Origin: a virus | Reading direction: 5' to 3' (one strand) | Virus record (IMG/VR): IMGVR_UViG_3300025225_000053 | Location: 1-20,247 of that record | DNA: 20,247 nucleotides | Part shown: piece after piece, positions 1-6,614 of the stretch | How the letters are laid out: the number at the start of each line of letters is the position of its first letter | Position numbering within the stretch: position 1 is the stretch's first letter | The notes under the pieces: generated by a model | Told to the model about the DNA's origin: nothing | The model's input: only the letters and a program-made list of their open reading frames with translations | Database searches by the model: none | Position numbers and translations under genes: made by a program

Positions 1-345
1 CTGTGGGTCATCGTGCTCGGGCGCTCTTCTGCCGAAACGACGTCCCGTGACGCGACTCCCATGGAAATCCCGGTCGTCGCAGCCATGACTACGGCGGTAC
101 CCACAGTCGCGGCGGCAAGTTCGATGATGGAAACGGGTGAGACCGTTAGTCGCAATTTAGACGATCCGAATGAGAGGCCGTCGATCGTGACACGGCCTGA
201 CGACGCGGTGACTCGACTCGCGCACGACGTTGCGGCCGGTCTGGTCCGTCCCACCGTCGCAGACATCCGTGTCCACCTCGGCTGTTCACAAGCCAAAGCA
301 TTGGCACTTCGCCGGCGACTGGCCGAACTCAATCTGCCGGCATAA
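1..345 (+). CDS. Hypothetical protein, possible C-terminal HTH, 5' end open
   Basis: The reading frame is open to the first base of the window, so the gene may begin upstream; in-frame starts inside the window are GTG 13, ATG 61 and ATG 85, none with a clear ribosome binding site. The N-terminal part is low-complexity (Ala, Thr, Val rich). The last 35 residues (RPTVADIRVHLGCSQAKA and following) look like a helix-turn-helix of the type seen in plasmid and ICE accessory proteins. A GC-rich hairpin follows the stop at once. The neighbouring gene is also an ICE/plasmid-type small protein. Function is not recognised; DNA binding is inferred from the helix pattern only. Confidence 0.45.
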   Translation: MWVIVLGRSSAETTSRDATPMEIPVVAAMTTAVPTVAAASSMMETGETVSRNLDDPNERPSIVTRPDDAVTRLAHDVAAGLVRPTVADIRVHLGCSQAKALALRRRLAELNLPA

Positions 346-346
346 C

Positions 347-362
347 CCGGGCTTTCGCCCGG
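347..362 (+). terminator. Probable intrinsic terminator
   Basis: Perfect 6-bp stem CCGGGC/GCCCGG with a TTTC loop begins two bases after the stop at 345 and is followed by a pyrimidine stretch with CCTTTTCC. The short T tract makes it a modest terminator. Confidence 0.5.
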
Positions 363-444
363 CATCCTTTTCCTAATCCCTTCGGACGTCCTCGCATCCA
401 GCCAAGCCTGGAGGCCGTTGCTCGTCCATTCGCTGGAGAACACC

Positions 445-744
445 ATGAATTCGACATCCAACCATCTGCCTTGTCCGCGCTTCAAGCTAGGCCGAATCCT
501 TGCCACGCCTGCTGCGCTGAGCATCGTTGCCAACGCGAACGCCTCGATCGTCCATCTGCTGATCCGACACGCCTGCGGTGACTGGGGGGATTTGCCCGAG
601 TCCGATCGGGAACAAAACGAACTCGCGGTCGAAGCTGGATCACGGATTTTGTCCAGCTACGTTCTCGCTGACGGGCAGACCGTCTGGCTCATTACCGAAT
701 GGGATCGGTCCGTGACGACGCTTCTGCTACCCGGCGATTACTGA
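445..744 (+). CDS. Small ICE/plasmid-associated conserved hypothetical protein
   Basis: 99 residues from ATG 445, which has GGAGAA five bases upstream; the TTG at 418 is only three bases from a GGAGG and is less likely. The motif GDWGD near residue 45 and the C-terminal pattern of TVWLITEWDRSVTTLLLPGDY type match a family common on plasmids and integrative conjugative elements of proteobacteria, often labelled plasmid-related protein. The family role is unknown; it usually sits among transfer and maintenance genes. The leader holds a small hairpin (397-412, TCCAG/CTGGA). Its presence suggests that the left part of the window derives from an ICE or plasmid. Family recognition is from memory of the motif. 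Confidence 0.8.
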   Translation: MNSTSNHLPCPRFKLGRILATPAALSIVANANASIVHLLIRHACGDWGDLPESDREQNELAVEAGSRILSSYVLADGQTVWLITEWDRSVTTLLLPGDY

Positions 745-762
745 CGCTCCCCTAACGCAGCG

Positions 763-1065
763 CTATCGAAGAAGCTCATCAACAAACGCGATCACTGAGC
801 CTCTCTGACTTTTGCTCAATCGGTGAAATTTGAGCAGCAAGTCGGCTTCCGTATCGTCGGCGGCATAGAAGTACGCCGCCGGCATATGTAAGACGGCGGC
901 CAATCGAACAACCAAATCTGGATCCGGCACGCGCTTACCTAGTTCGTAGCGATTCATCCGCGTGCTCGCAGACATTGGGTCAAGTCCCGCCTCGATCCCA
1001 AGTTTCTCCTGAGACATCCCGACGCGCTGCCGGGCCTCTTTCAGCCGCTGGGCAAGTACGGACAT
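763..1065 (-). CDS. XRE-family HTH transcriptional regulator
   Basis: 100 residues. The start at 1065 is preferred over the in-frame TTG at 1077 because GAAGGT lies just upstream of this ATG. Residues about 5-60 form a Cro/CI-type HTH domain (LAQRLKEARQRVGMSQEKLG, then a recognition-helix region ending in NRYELGKRVPDPD). The short C-terminal tail (LLLKFHRLSKSQRGSVIAFV) resembles that of small XRE repressors. A 27-bp inverted repeat 50 bases upstream of the start is a likely operator, so autoregulation is probable. The gene points toward the 445-744 gene and ends 18 bases from it, so the two converge. Confidence 0.88.
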   Translation of the reverse strand: MSVLAQRLKEARQRVGMSQEKLGIEAGLDPMSASTRMNRYELGKRVPDPDLVVRLAAVLHMPAAYFYAADDTEADLLLKFHRLSKSQRGSVIAFVDELLR

Positions 1066-1115
1066 TTTTACCTTCAAACCATGGAAAGCAAAAATCGTCT
1101 CGGTTTAGCCGCCAT

Positions 1116-1142
1116 CAAATACTACCGATTTGGTAGCATTTG
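1116..1142. promoter_or_regulatory. Palindromic operator upstream of the XRE regulator
   Basis: Arms CAAATACTACC (1116-1126) and GGTAGCATTTG (1132-1142) are reverse complements except for one position, separated by GATTT. The core CTACC-N5-GGTAG is perfect. It lies between the divergent XRE gene and the lipoprotein remnant. Symmetric sites like this are typical for dimeric XRE regulators; the link to this regulator is inferred from position. Confidence 0.6.
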
Positions 1143-1303
1143 GGATCTTCCCCGGATTGCTTTTGGTTGAAACCGTCAGCCATCACCGGGCGAAGACCAT
1201 TTCAAGCGCAACTTCCGTTCCCGGAGTTGTCGCATTAACCACGACGTCGCTCATGGGCAAGAAGAAATCCAGCCACAGGTGACTAAAAATCAAAGGTGGA
1301 ACA

Positions 1304-1696
1304 ATGAAAGCCAAAAAACGTACGGGGCTCAGCAAACACATCTTGGGCCTGTCTGTCGCAACCGCTCTTGCCGCCTGCGGTGGAGGTGGCGATTCTGGCC
1401 CTAGTCAGCCGTCGGCCGGAGGCGGAGGCACGCCAACAACGCCAGCGCCTGCGGTCACTGGCAAAGCCATCGACGGTTACCTGGTCGGCGCCACGGTCTG
1501 GCTGGACCTGAACAACAACGGGGTTTGTGATTCGGGTGAGCCGACGGCAGTCACGAACGGGACGGCGATCGAACAGGAGCATGATCTTGCTGCTCAGCAA
1601 AGCCATGCACGCGAGATCGCGGCAGCAATAGCTGAGCAACGTGCAATGGTTGGGCAGATCAACAGACGTTCGCTCTCAGCTACGGCGGCATTTTGA
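1304..1696 (+). pseudogene. Truncated surface lipoprotein, fused to foreign sequence
   Basis: ATG 1304 is preceded by GGTGGA. Residues 1-25 form a lipoprotein signal (hydrophobic stretch ending in lipobox LAAC, then GGGG). After a Gly/Pro/Thr linker comes AVTGKAIDGYLVGATVWLDL, followed by NNNGVCDSGEP, a repeat-type motif of very large secreted or surface proteins of beta- and gamma-proteobacteria, where it normally continues for hundreds of residues. Here homology ends near base 1566, after a TNGT motif, and the frame runs on into a charged, coiled-coil-like stretch (EQEHDLAAQQSHAREIAAAI) of other origin, stopping at 1696. The gene is therefore a 5' remnant produced by deletion or insertion. 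A 131-residue lipoprotein could still be made and exported. Confidence 0.65.
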
Positions 1697-2091
1697 AAAA
1701 TGGCAATGCCCATTTCACGCCTGGAGCTGCTACTAAAGTCGAGGCGTGGCAGATCCTGACACCACGCCGGAACGAAGTATTAGGTGCACAAGACATCAAT
1801 CGCCTGTTGCACAAACGGTTCCGTAAAGACACGGTCACATGGGCGAGTCGCAACTCCGATCAGCGAGGTCGGATTACGCCACCTCGTGGCCCAGAGGAGA
1901 TCGTCTACGGAGATAAGGTCATCAATGTTCGGAACCACAAACGAAAGTATGTTACGCCGATCGATGGCGCGTTGGCCTATATCGCTAACGTCGTCGCCGC
2001 GCGGGACGGCTGTTGTCGACTGCGATCGTTCGGGGCGCCAGAGAGTGGCCATTCAATCGTCGAGTGCCAGGCAGCGTCGGACTCCGACTAA
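1636..2091 (+). pseudogene. Fragment of a RecD-like DNA helicase (C-terminal part)
   Basis: In a different frame from the lipoprotein remnant, the sequence encodes KVEAWQILTPRR, INRLLHKRFRK, GPEEIVYGDKVINVRN and ALAYIAN in order. These are hallmarks of the UvrD/RecD-type C-terminal region of large ATP-dependent helicases found on genomic islands. Frame 1 opens after a stop at 1633; there is no proper start or Walker A region, and similarity is lost after about 1989 where GEIG would be expected next. The last 30 residues to 2091 look unrelated. This is a decayed internal piece, not a working enzyme. Confidence 0.6.
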
Positions 2092-2198
2092 ATGTAGCGC
2101 ATCCGGCGGCCGATCTTGGAAGGCTGGCCAGCCGCAGCCATGTAGAGTCGCTCATTACCTCGATGGGTGGAATTGCTGGCATTGAGCCCGGTGAGTGT

Positions 2199-2642
2199 TT
2201 AGGGTAATTGCCCATTTCTGAACCATTTTTTGCTTTCTGGCATCAATAGTAATATTAGCGCGATAAGTAGTAGAAAATCCACCAATCCTAATCCGAATTT
2301 CTCGGTGTGGATGAATATTGCCAGTATTCGAAGAGCTGCGTCGATCAACAGCCAGCCGAGTGTCCATTGGCGCGCCCAATTTTTTCGGCGAATTAGGTTG
2401 ATTATAAAAAATCCGCCAACTGTTGGGAGGAGAACCAGGAGGGTGAGGGAGATCGCGGTGATTGAATATGACGCAGGTTTGCCATGAATCATTAAAATTG
2501 GATTCTGGATGACATAAATTATGCCCTTGAGCGATCCAAGGAGAATGAGACACCACGCTGCAAAGAGCGCTAGCACTGCGCCGATTGTTGGCCTCGGTGT
2601 GATTTCAAAAAAAGATGCAAGCTGTGTTTTAATTGGATTCAT
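2199..2642 (-). CDS. Four-helix inner membrane protein, unknown function
   Basis: 147 residues from ATG 2642, with GAGGAAAAT just upstream. Four hydrophobic segments are visible at about residues 20-45, 60-82, 92-112 and 115-136; the ends are charged (KTQLASFFE at the N side, MPESKKWFRNG at the C side). No catalytic motif is recognised. The gene is more AT-rich than its surroundings, which fits acquisition by transfer. It stands alone, with the helicase remnant downstream and a gene-poor stretch upstream. An immunity or exclusion role is possible for such lone membrane proteins on islands, but nothing in the sequence proves it. Confidence 0.65.
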   Translation of the reverse strand: MNPIKTQLASFFEITPRPTIGAVLALFAAWCLILLGSLKGIIYVIQNPILMIHGKPASYSITAISLTLLVLLPTVGGFFIINLIRRKNWARQWTLGWLLIDAALRILAIFIHTEKFGLGLVDFLLLIALILLLMPESKKWFRNGQLP

Positions 2643-2932
2643 ATTTTCCTCTGACTTGGATTTCTATGTCGGAATTCCACTTTGAAATACACAGGGAAAT
2701 ATTGCCGGTCTGATCCGCCGAACAAGGTCGGACGTGGAGCTCGATGCCTGTTCCTGCTGTCGCAAGCGTTAGTGATCTGGCTATGCAAGGGCTCTGAAAC
2801 TGTGGAAAGAGTAGATCGGCAGGTAGCCTGAAGCCGATCCCACGGGGCACTCCAGCATGCGTGCGTGCGGACCCTACCTGGCATCATGCACGCTCAACAC
2901 TGCGCTCCATGCTGCCGAGCACTCTTCCCCTC
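2643..2932. other. Intergenic stretch without a supported gene
   Basis: About 290 bases between the membrane protein and the tRNA. Overlapping minus-strand reading frames are present, but they lack convincing ribosome binding sites and family resemblance. The promoter of the membrane protein should lie near its right side (2650-2720). No repeat or clear terminator was found. Confidence 0.4.
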
Positions 2933-3009
2933 GGGCCCGTAGCTCAGTTGGTCAGAGCAGTCGACTCATAATCGATTGGTCGCAGGTTCAAGTCCGGCCG
3001 GGCCCACCA
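2933..3009 (+). tRNA. tRNA with CAT anticodon, most like tRNA-Ile2
   Basis: A full cloverleaf can be drawn: acceptor GGGCCCG/CGGGCCC (perfect), D stem GCTC/GAGC, anticodon stem GTCGA/TCGAT with loop CTCATAA (anticodon CAT at 2967-2969), variable TGGTC, T loop TTCAAGT and encoded CCA. The anticodon arm and the TTGGTCGC segment resemble the lysidine-modified tRNA-Ile2 rather than elongator Met, but CAT alone cannot separate the two. One T-stem pair is an A-G mismatch (2984 against 2996), in GCAGG/CCGGC where CCTGC would be expected. Confidence 0.85.
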
Positions 3010-3081
3010 CATGAACATCAATACGAACTCGACTGGCCGGTGCCACTCAAAGAAGCAATCACATACTTGAAACATCGTCCC

Positions 3082-3558
3082 ATGAACACCCCTACCATCC
3101 ACGAGTTGCAGAAACAGCTCGGTCAGTCGAACCTGCTAGTCGAAGAAGCCAAGCAACAGGAGAAACAAGCCAAGCTCAGGCAGATCGCAGAAGCCGTCAA
3201 GGAGTACGGCATTACCGAAACAGAACTGCTACGGGCTGCCGGCTTCATCCAAGTTAAACGGCAGAGAGCACCGGCCATGTACTACGACCCGAACTCGGGA
3301 AATTCCTGGTCAGGCAACTTCGTGCTGAATTCGATAATTGCCTGCGGCGTCTTCTGTTGCGTCACACCTCCCCCCGTTCTGTTCTATCGTCGTCAGGCAG
3401 TCCATCTTGCCCTAGTATCCGAGGCTCGATCTTATCGCGCCACATACGCAGTAAGTCGAGTGGCTGTCGACGGTAATGCTACTCGCGATCCCTGCCAATT
3501 TCCGCCTCCCGGCAATCCAACACACTTCTCTCGCTGCAATACGCGCTCCGCGTGCTGA
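3082..3558 (+). pseudogene. H-NS family protein with lost DNA-binding end
   Basis: From ATG 3082 the protein starts with a short coiled-coil oligomerisation region (residues about 5-45, QKQLGQSNLLVEEAKQQEKQ and onward, then EYGITETEL), followed by a linker and MYYDPNSGNSWSG (residues 66-78). In beta-proteobacterial H-NS-like proteins the next residues are the AT-hook-like GRGRxPxW motif that binds the DNA minor groove; here NFVLNSIIACG follows and no such motif occurs to the stop at 3558. The last 80 residues look like read-through of unrelated DNA. No strong ribosome binding site precedes ATG 3082. Either a broken gene or a short form that could still pair with full-length H-NS, as known for truncated H-NST proteins. 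Confidence 0.6.
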
Positions 3559-3623
3559 TCGACGTCCATTTCATACGAGCTACTCTTACGATATGGATTG
3601 ACTTGGATCCGCATTGAGAGCGA

Positions 3624-3645
3624 ACACCTACATGACACCTACATG
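3624..3645. repeat. Two tandem 11-bp repeats left of the att core
   Basis: ACACCTACATG occurs twice in perfect tandem (3624-3634, 3635-3645), 55 bases from the tRNA-Arg 3' end. Tandem 10-11 bp sites near an att core are typical of integrase arm-binding sites; their role here is inferred. Confidence 0.5.
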
Positions 3646-3700
3646 GATTTTTTTAAGACCGGAGATTAGCTTCGAAAAAAATCTAACCCATTGATTCCAT

Positions 3701-3802
3701 TGGCCCGCCCTACACGACTCGAACGTGTGACCTACGGCTTAGAAGGCCGTTGCTCGTGGGCGGCAAACCCTTGTCGGGTTTGCCTTCTATCCAGCTGAGA
3801 CC
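3701..3802 (-). tRNA. Interrupted tRNA-Arg(TCT) fragment, probable att site
   Basis: On the minus strand the 3' part is intact: D-stem half GAGC, anticodon stem ACGGC/GCCGT with loop CTTCTAA (anticodon TCT at 3741-3743), T arm ACACG-TTCGAGT-CGTGT, acceptor half AGGGCGG, discriminator G and CCA at 3701. The D-arm 5' part (TCTC AGCTGGATA GA) is found only 30 bases further upstream, beyond a hairpin insert, and the 5' acceptor half (CTAGATT at 3803-3809) does not pair with AGGGCGG. It therefore cannot fold as a normal tRNA and is best read as the tRNA-derived attachment core next to the integrase. A functional split or intron-like tRNA is unlikely but should be tested. Confidence 0.65.
3762..3784. 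repeat. 9-bp-stem hairpin inserted in the tRNA-Arg D arm
   Basis: GGCAAACCC (3762-3770), loop TTGTC, GGGTTTGCC (3776-3784), a perfect inverted repeat. It separates the two halves of the D stem. There is no T tract on either side, so it is not a clear terminator. Confidence 0.7.
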
Positions 3803-3807
3803 AATCT

Positions 3808-3829
3808 AGTCACACTCCAGTCACACCGG
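3808..3829. repeat. Tandem 11-bp repeats between att core and integrase
   Basis: AGTCACACTCC (3808-3818) is followed directly by AGTCACACCGG (3819-3829); the first eight bases are identical. The position between tRNA core and integrase start fits arm-type integrase binding sites. Confidence 0.45.
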
Positions 3830-3848
3830 CGACCTCCTTGGAGGCCGT

Positions 3849-4868
3849 ATGGCGACCGTAAGCAAGCGCGAAAATGGATGGATGTGCCAAGTTCGCAAAA
3901 TGGGCTACCCTGCCACGTCAAAGAAGTTCGCGACCAAGATCGAAGCCCTCGCATGGGGACGCATGATCGAATCGGAGATGGACCGGGGACTATTCGCGAG
4001 CCGTGACGATGCTGAGCGAACCACCCTAGCGGACTTGCTCGACCGGTACACCCGCGACATATCCCCGACCAAACGCAGCGGCGGCAGCGACAAAGGGCGC
4101 GCGGGGAAGCTCAAGAAGCAACTTGGCGCGTACAAGCTGACCGCACTAACCGCATCCCATCTCGTCGGCTACCGAGATGCACGACTCAAAGAGGTGTCGC
4201 CGCAAACGGTCGTTCATGAGTTGAATCTCGTGAATCGCGTACTGACATTGGCAACACGTGAATGGGGCATCGTCCTGCCCAGCGGCGTACCGAAGGTCGT
4301 CAAGCCTCGGAAGCCACAAGGCCGTAACCGCAGACTGCACCCGGACGAGATACAGGCAATCATCGACGCCACGGAATCTCCGGACCTACGAGACTTCATC
4401 CAGCTTGCCGTAGCGACCGGGATGCGCCGAGGTGAGTTGGCGTCGCTGCGTTGGGAGAACATCGACCTCGATCAACGCACCGCACACCTACCGGTGACGA
4501 AAACGGATACGCCGCGCACCGTCCCGCTCTCCAGTGTCGCCGCAGCCGTGCTACAGGCCCGCAAAGGCACTGGACATGCCGTTCCCTTCGCCGTCACTGC
4601 GGATGCCCTTACGCGAGCGTTCTGCCGCGCCGTACAGAGGGCTCGGAAACTCTATGAATCGACGTGCGGCATCCTTGACCGCCCTGCTACCCCGAACTGG
4701 CTTATCGGTATCCGTCTGCACGACCTCCGGCACGAAGCCACAAGCCGTTTATTCGAGAAAGGTCTCAACCCGATGGAAGTCGCCAGCATCACGGGTCATA
4801 AAACGTTGAGCATGCTCCAACGCTACACCCATCTCCGCGCCGAAGTTTTGGCGAAGAAGCTGGGCTAA
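3849..4868 (+). CDS. int: Tyrosine-type site-specific recombinase (phage integrase)
   Basis: 339 residues. An N-terminal arm-binding region (about 1-50) is followed by a SAM-like core-binding domain (about 58-145) and the catalytic domain (about 160-335). Catalytic residues are visible: Arg193 in ATGMRRGEL, Lys218 in the TKTDTPRTVPL hairpin, His291 and Arg294 in HDLRHEAT, His317 in GHKTL and the nucleophile Tyr326 in MLQRYTHL. All are present, so the enzyme should be active. ATG 3849 has GGAGG four bases upstream, inside the palindrome CCTCC-TT-GGAGG, which may limit translation. It should integrate and, with an excisionase, excise the element at the adjacent tRNA-Arg site. Confidence 0.96.
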   Translation: MATVSKRENGWMCQVRKMGYPATSKKFATKIEALAWGRMIESEMDRGLFASRDDAERTTLADLLDRYTRDISPTKRSGGSDKGRAGKLKKQLGAYKLTALTASHLVGYRDARLKEVSPQTVVHELNLVNRVLTLATREWGIVLPSGVPKVVKPRKPQGRNRRLHPDEIQAIIDATESPDLRDFIQLAVATGMRRGELASLRWENIDLDQRTAHLPVTKTDTPRTVPLSSVAAAVLQARKGTGHAVPFAVTADALTRAFCRAVQRARKLYESTCGILDRPATPNWLIGIRLHDLRHEATSRLFEKGLNPMEVASITGHKTLSMLQRYTHLRAEVLAKKLG

Positions 4869-4878
4869 CCGTCCAGGT

Positions 4879-4902
4879 TTCCGGTCATCCTCGAAACCGG
4901 AA
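4879..4902. terminator. Probable bidirectional terminator after int
   Basis: TTCCGGT (4879-4885) and ACCGGAA (4896-4902) form a perfect 7-bp stem with a 10-base loop, followed by TTATT. It lies between the converging integrase gene and the 4903-5373 gene. Confidence 0.5.
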
Positions 4903-5373
4903 TTATTGTGCATCACCGCCCTGCCCGGAGAATGGATTGAACTTCGGGTCCTCAATTCTTCGAGAAATTACCCACAGGTCAGTCAGCTTATTGCATTCGC
5001 CTATCACGCGCAGCAAATGGGCACGCGCCTCTCTTGCAGCGACCACTTTCGTCCAAATGGCATGCCCTTGTTCAAGCTGAGAGCGAAGTTCCCGCATCCG
5101 CTCCAGACCTGATTGGTTGACGTCCTGGAGAGCCTTATCTGTTGTCGGATCATAAGGCTTCGGCCCAAGCTTGCGTCGCGCACGCACATAAGATTCCTCA
5201 AGTGGTTGCATCATCTTAGCCAACTCATCGAAGCGTGCGTGAAGCACCTTTTGCTCATGCTCCAACTTCTGAAATTCTGCGTACGTCAGCCGGGGCTGCT
5301 CCCCGAGCGCGTCCACGGCCCTCCGCAGCTTCTTCGGATCGAACAACGAGAAGTTGATGGCGTCTTGATCCAC
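4903..5373 (-). CDS. Hypothetical protein with coiled-coil regions
   Basis: 156 residues. GTG 5373 is supported by CAGGAG about seven bases upstream. The sequence is strongly charged, with likely coiled-coil helices at about residues 32-65 (FQKLEHEQKVLHARFDELAK) and 85-115, no hydrophobic segment and no recognised catalytic motif. It points toward the integrase and is divergent from the HTH gene at 5543, so the two probably share the 170-base control region. Coiled-coil proteins of this kind are common accessory genes of prophages; the function is unknown. Confidence 0.7.
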   Translation of the reverse strand: MDQDAINFSLFDPKKLRRAVDALGEQPRLTYAEFQKLEHEQKVLHARFDELAKMMQPLEESYVRARRKLGPKPYDPTTDKALQDVNQSGLERMRELRSQLEQGHAIWTKVVAAREARAHLLRVIGECNKLTDLWVISRRIEDPKFNPFSGQGGDAQ

Positions 5374-5542
5374 TTCGCTTGCTCCTGACGAGAAAGAGGA
5401 GCAACCACTTTACACCGCGCATACGATCCAGTTCGAGTCCGGAAACAGGCACCGAACCGGCACCACCTATTTTCGTCGCACTCCTTCACAACTGGAAAAA
5501 GCTATCGCAGAATGCCTGCTCCTCGCCGACCAGGAGTGACCT

Positions 5543-5848
5543 ATGCCTAGAGTGAGAACACATCACTTTCCGGAATCGCGGCACCAACCTCAAGTGATCC
5601 GAGAAGTAGTCAGGCAAGGCCCAGGAATCTCCGAGATTGACGCCTTCCGGATAGCGTCGAAGGCCGTAGAGATTTACGCATCGCGCCATCCGAGACCACC
5701 GCACGTAACCTACACCCAAGCTGCTGAGATGCTTGGTATCAGCCGCCATACAGTGAAAAAGCGAATGGTGTTCTACCGCGTCAAGCTGAACAAGTTCGGC
5801 ATGATCCCCATCGAGGAGATAGACCGGATGCTGGCCGTGACCGACTGA
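5543..5848 (+). CDS. Small HTH DNA-binding protein, excisionase/AlpA-like
   Basis: 101 residues from ATG 5543, preceded by AGGAGTGACCT. The clear feature is a helix-turn-helix at about residues 56-76 (YTQAAEMLGISRHTVKKRM), of the kind found in excisionase-type and MerR-like winged-helix domains, followed by a region with the pattern IPIEEIDRML that often closes such domains. The N-terminal 50 residues are not recognised. Being close to the integrase and small, it could act as an excisionase or a regulator of integrase or early genes. The HTH is seen; the specific role is inferred. Confidence 0.75.
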   Translation: MPRVRTHHFPESRHQPQVIREVVRQGPGISEIDAFRIASKAVEIYASRHPRPPHVTYTQAAEMLGISRHTVKKRMVFYRVKLNKFGMIPIEEIDRMLAVTD

Positions 5849-5869
5849 TCCGCTGGAACTTCGTACGCG

Positions 5870-6172
5870 TCACTGTCCCATGATGAGCGGTAGGCCTGTC
5901 CCGATCACCGTCACAGCGGCGCTCAGGCCAACCGATACAGCCGTCCACAGAGCCGCACGTCGATTTAGCTCGGCACTCTCACTACTCGCTTCGAGGATTC
6001 CTGCAATCCAACCCGAATTGGAGGCGGAGGGAACCCCCGGCTCAATCCCGCCACACTTTTCCCATATCGGCCTTACGTATAGCTTGCTCGACAGATACCA
6101 GAGACGCGCGGCGTAGACTCCTGTGAACGCAGGGAACAAGGTAAGCCAACCGACAATTGCCAGCATCTTCAT
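5870..6172 (-). CDS. Small two-helix membrane protein
   Basis: 100 residues from ATG 6172, with AAGGTA about six bases upstream. Two hydrophobic helices are visible at about residues 4-24 (AIVGWLTLFPAFTGVYAARL) and 72-96 (ALWTAVSVGLSAAVTVIGTG), with a soluble loop of about 45 residues between. It lies 24 bases downstream of the HicB gene on the same strand and is probably co-transcribed with it. No family is recognised. Superinfection exclusion is one possibility for a small prophage membrane protein, but there is no direct evidence. Confidence 0.65.
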   Translation of the reverse strand: MKMLAIVGWLTLFPAFTGVYAARLWYLSSKLYVRPIWEKCGGIEPGVPSASNSGWIAGILEASSESAELNRRAALWTAVSVGLSAAVTVIGTGLPLIMGQ

Positions 6173-6196
6173 AACCGGTACCTTGCTGATTGAGGG

Positions 6197-6466
6197 TTAG
6201 GCCCGCCGAGGAAGGTCAACCTCGACCTTCGCCCAAACCGCTCCGGCATAGTCGGCGTTCGCTGAGAGTTCTTCCACGGTCGAACAGGTGAAGTGCGCCC
6301 CCTCTCCAAGCGCGAGCAAAGTCTCAACGTGACTTGCGATCGCAACCTTTGTGTTCTCGATGGCCTCGCCCATGGTCTCGCCCCATGAGTGCGCACCAGG
6401 AATGTCCGGTACGGTCACGCCGAACACAGTCCCATCGTCCTTATGGATTGCTATAGGAAATTCCAT
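6197..6466 (-). CDS. hicB: HicB-family antitoxin-like protein, without HicA
   Basis: 89 residues. ATG 6466 is chosen because CGGAGG lies just upstream; the longer open frame to 6565 runs through a strong hairpin. The fold signature is FPIAIHKDDGTVFGVTVPDI, then PGAHSWGETMGEAIENTK, the RNase H-like HicB domain. In this family HicB neutralises the HicA mRNA interferase and may repress its operon through a C-terminal DNA-binding tail. Here that tail is missing (the protein ends LPRRA) and no HicA-like frame is seen on either side. Solitary HicB genes occur in prophages and may act against host HicA. Domain identity is firm, role uncertain. Confidence 0.85.
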   Translation of the reverse strand: MEFPIAIHKDDGTVFGVTVPDIPGAHSWGETMGEAIENTKVAIASHVETLLALGEGAHFTCSTVEELSANADYAGAVWAKVEVDLPRRA

Positions 6467-6521
6467 CGCCGCCTCCGAGAGTAAAGGACCGCCGCAATGC
6501 AAATGTATATAGGCGCGATAA

Positions 6522-6550
6522 GGCCGCCGCCTATTTCTAGGCGAGCGGCC
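6522..6550. terminator. Strong hairpin upstream of hicB, probable terminator
   Basis: GGCCGCCGCCTA (6522-6533), loop TTTC, then TAGGCG-A-GCGGCC (6538-6550): a 12-bp stem with one bulged A. On the minus strand it is followed by TTATCG. It could end transcripts arriving from the small genes at 6683-7219 and insulate hicB. Confidence 0.5.
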
Positions 6551-6614
6551 GGGCTCATCACGCACAGGCGCGATTTGCCAAGAGCCTAGCGCCCCGTTCG
6601 GTCGACGATATCTG

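Noticed and set aside
1283-2215. Several overlapping open frames on the minus strand and in the third plus frame
   Set aside because: They mirror the lipoprotein and helicase remnants, have no binding sites and show no family resemblance.
5420-5465. T-arm-like sequence TTCGAGTCCGG followed by an ACC-containing end
   Set aside because: Stem has a mismatch and no D or anticodon arm precedes it; probably chance in a control region.
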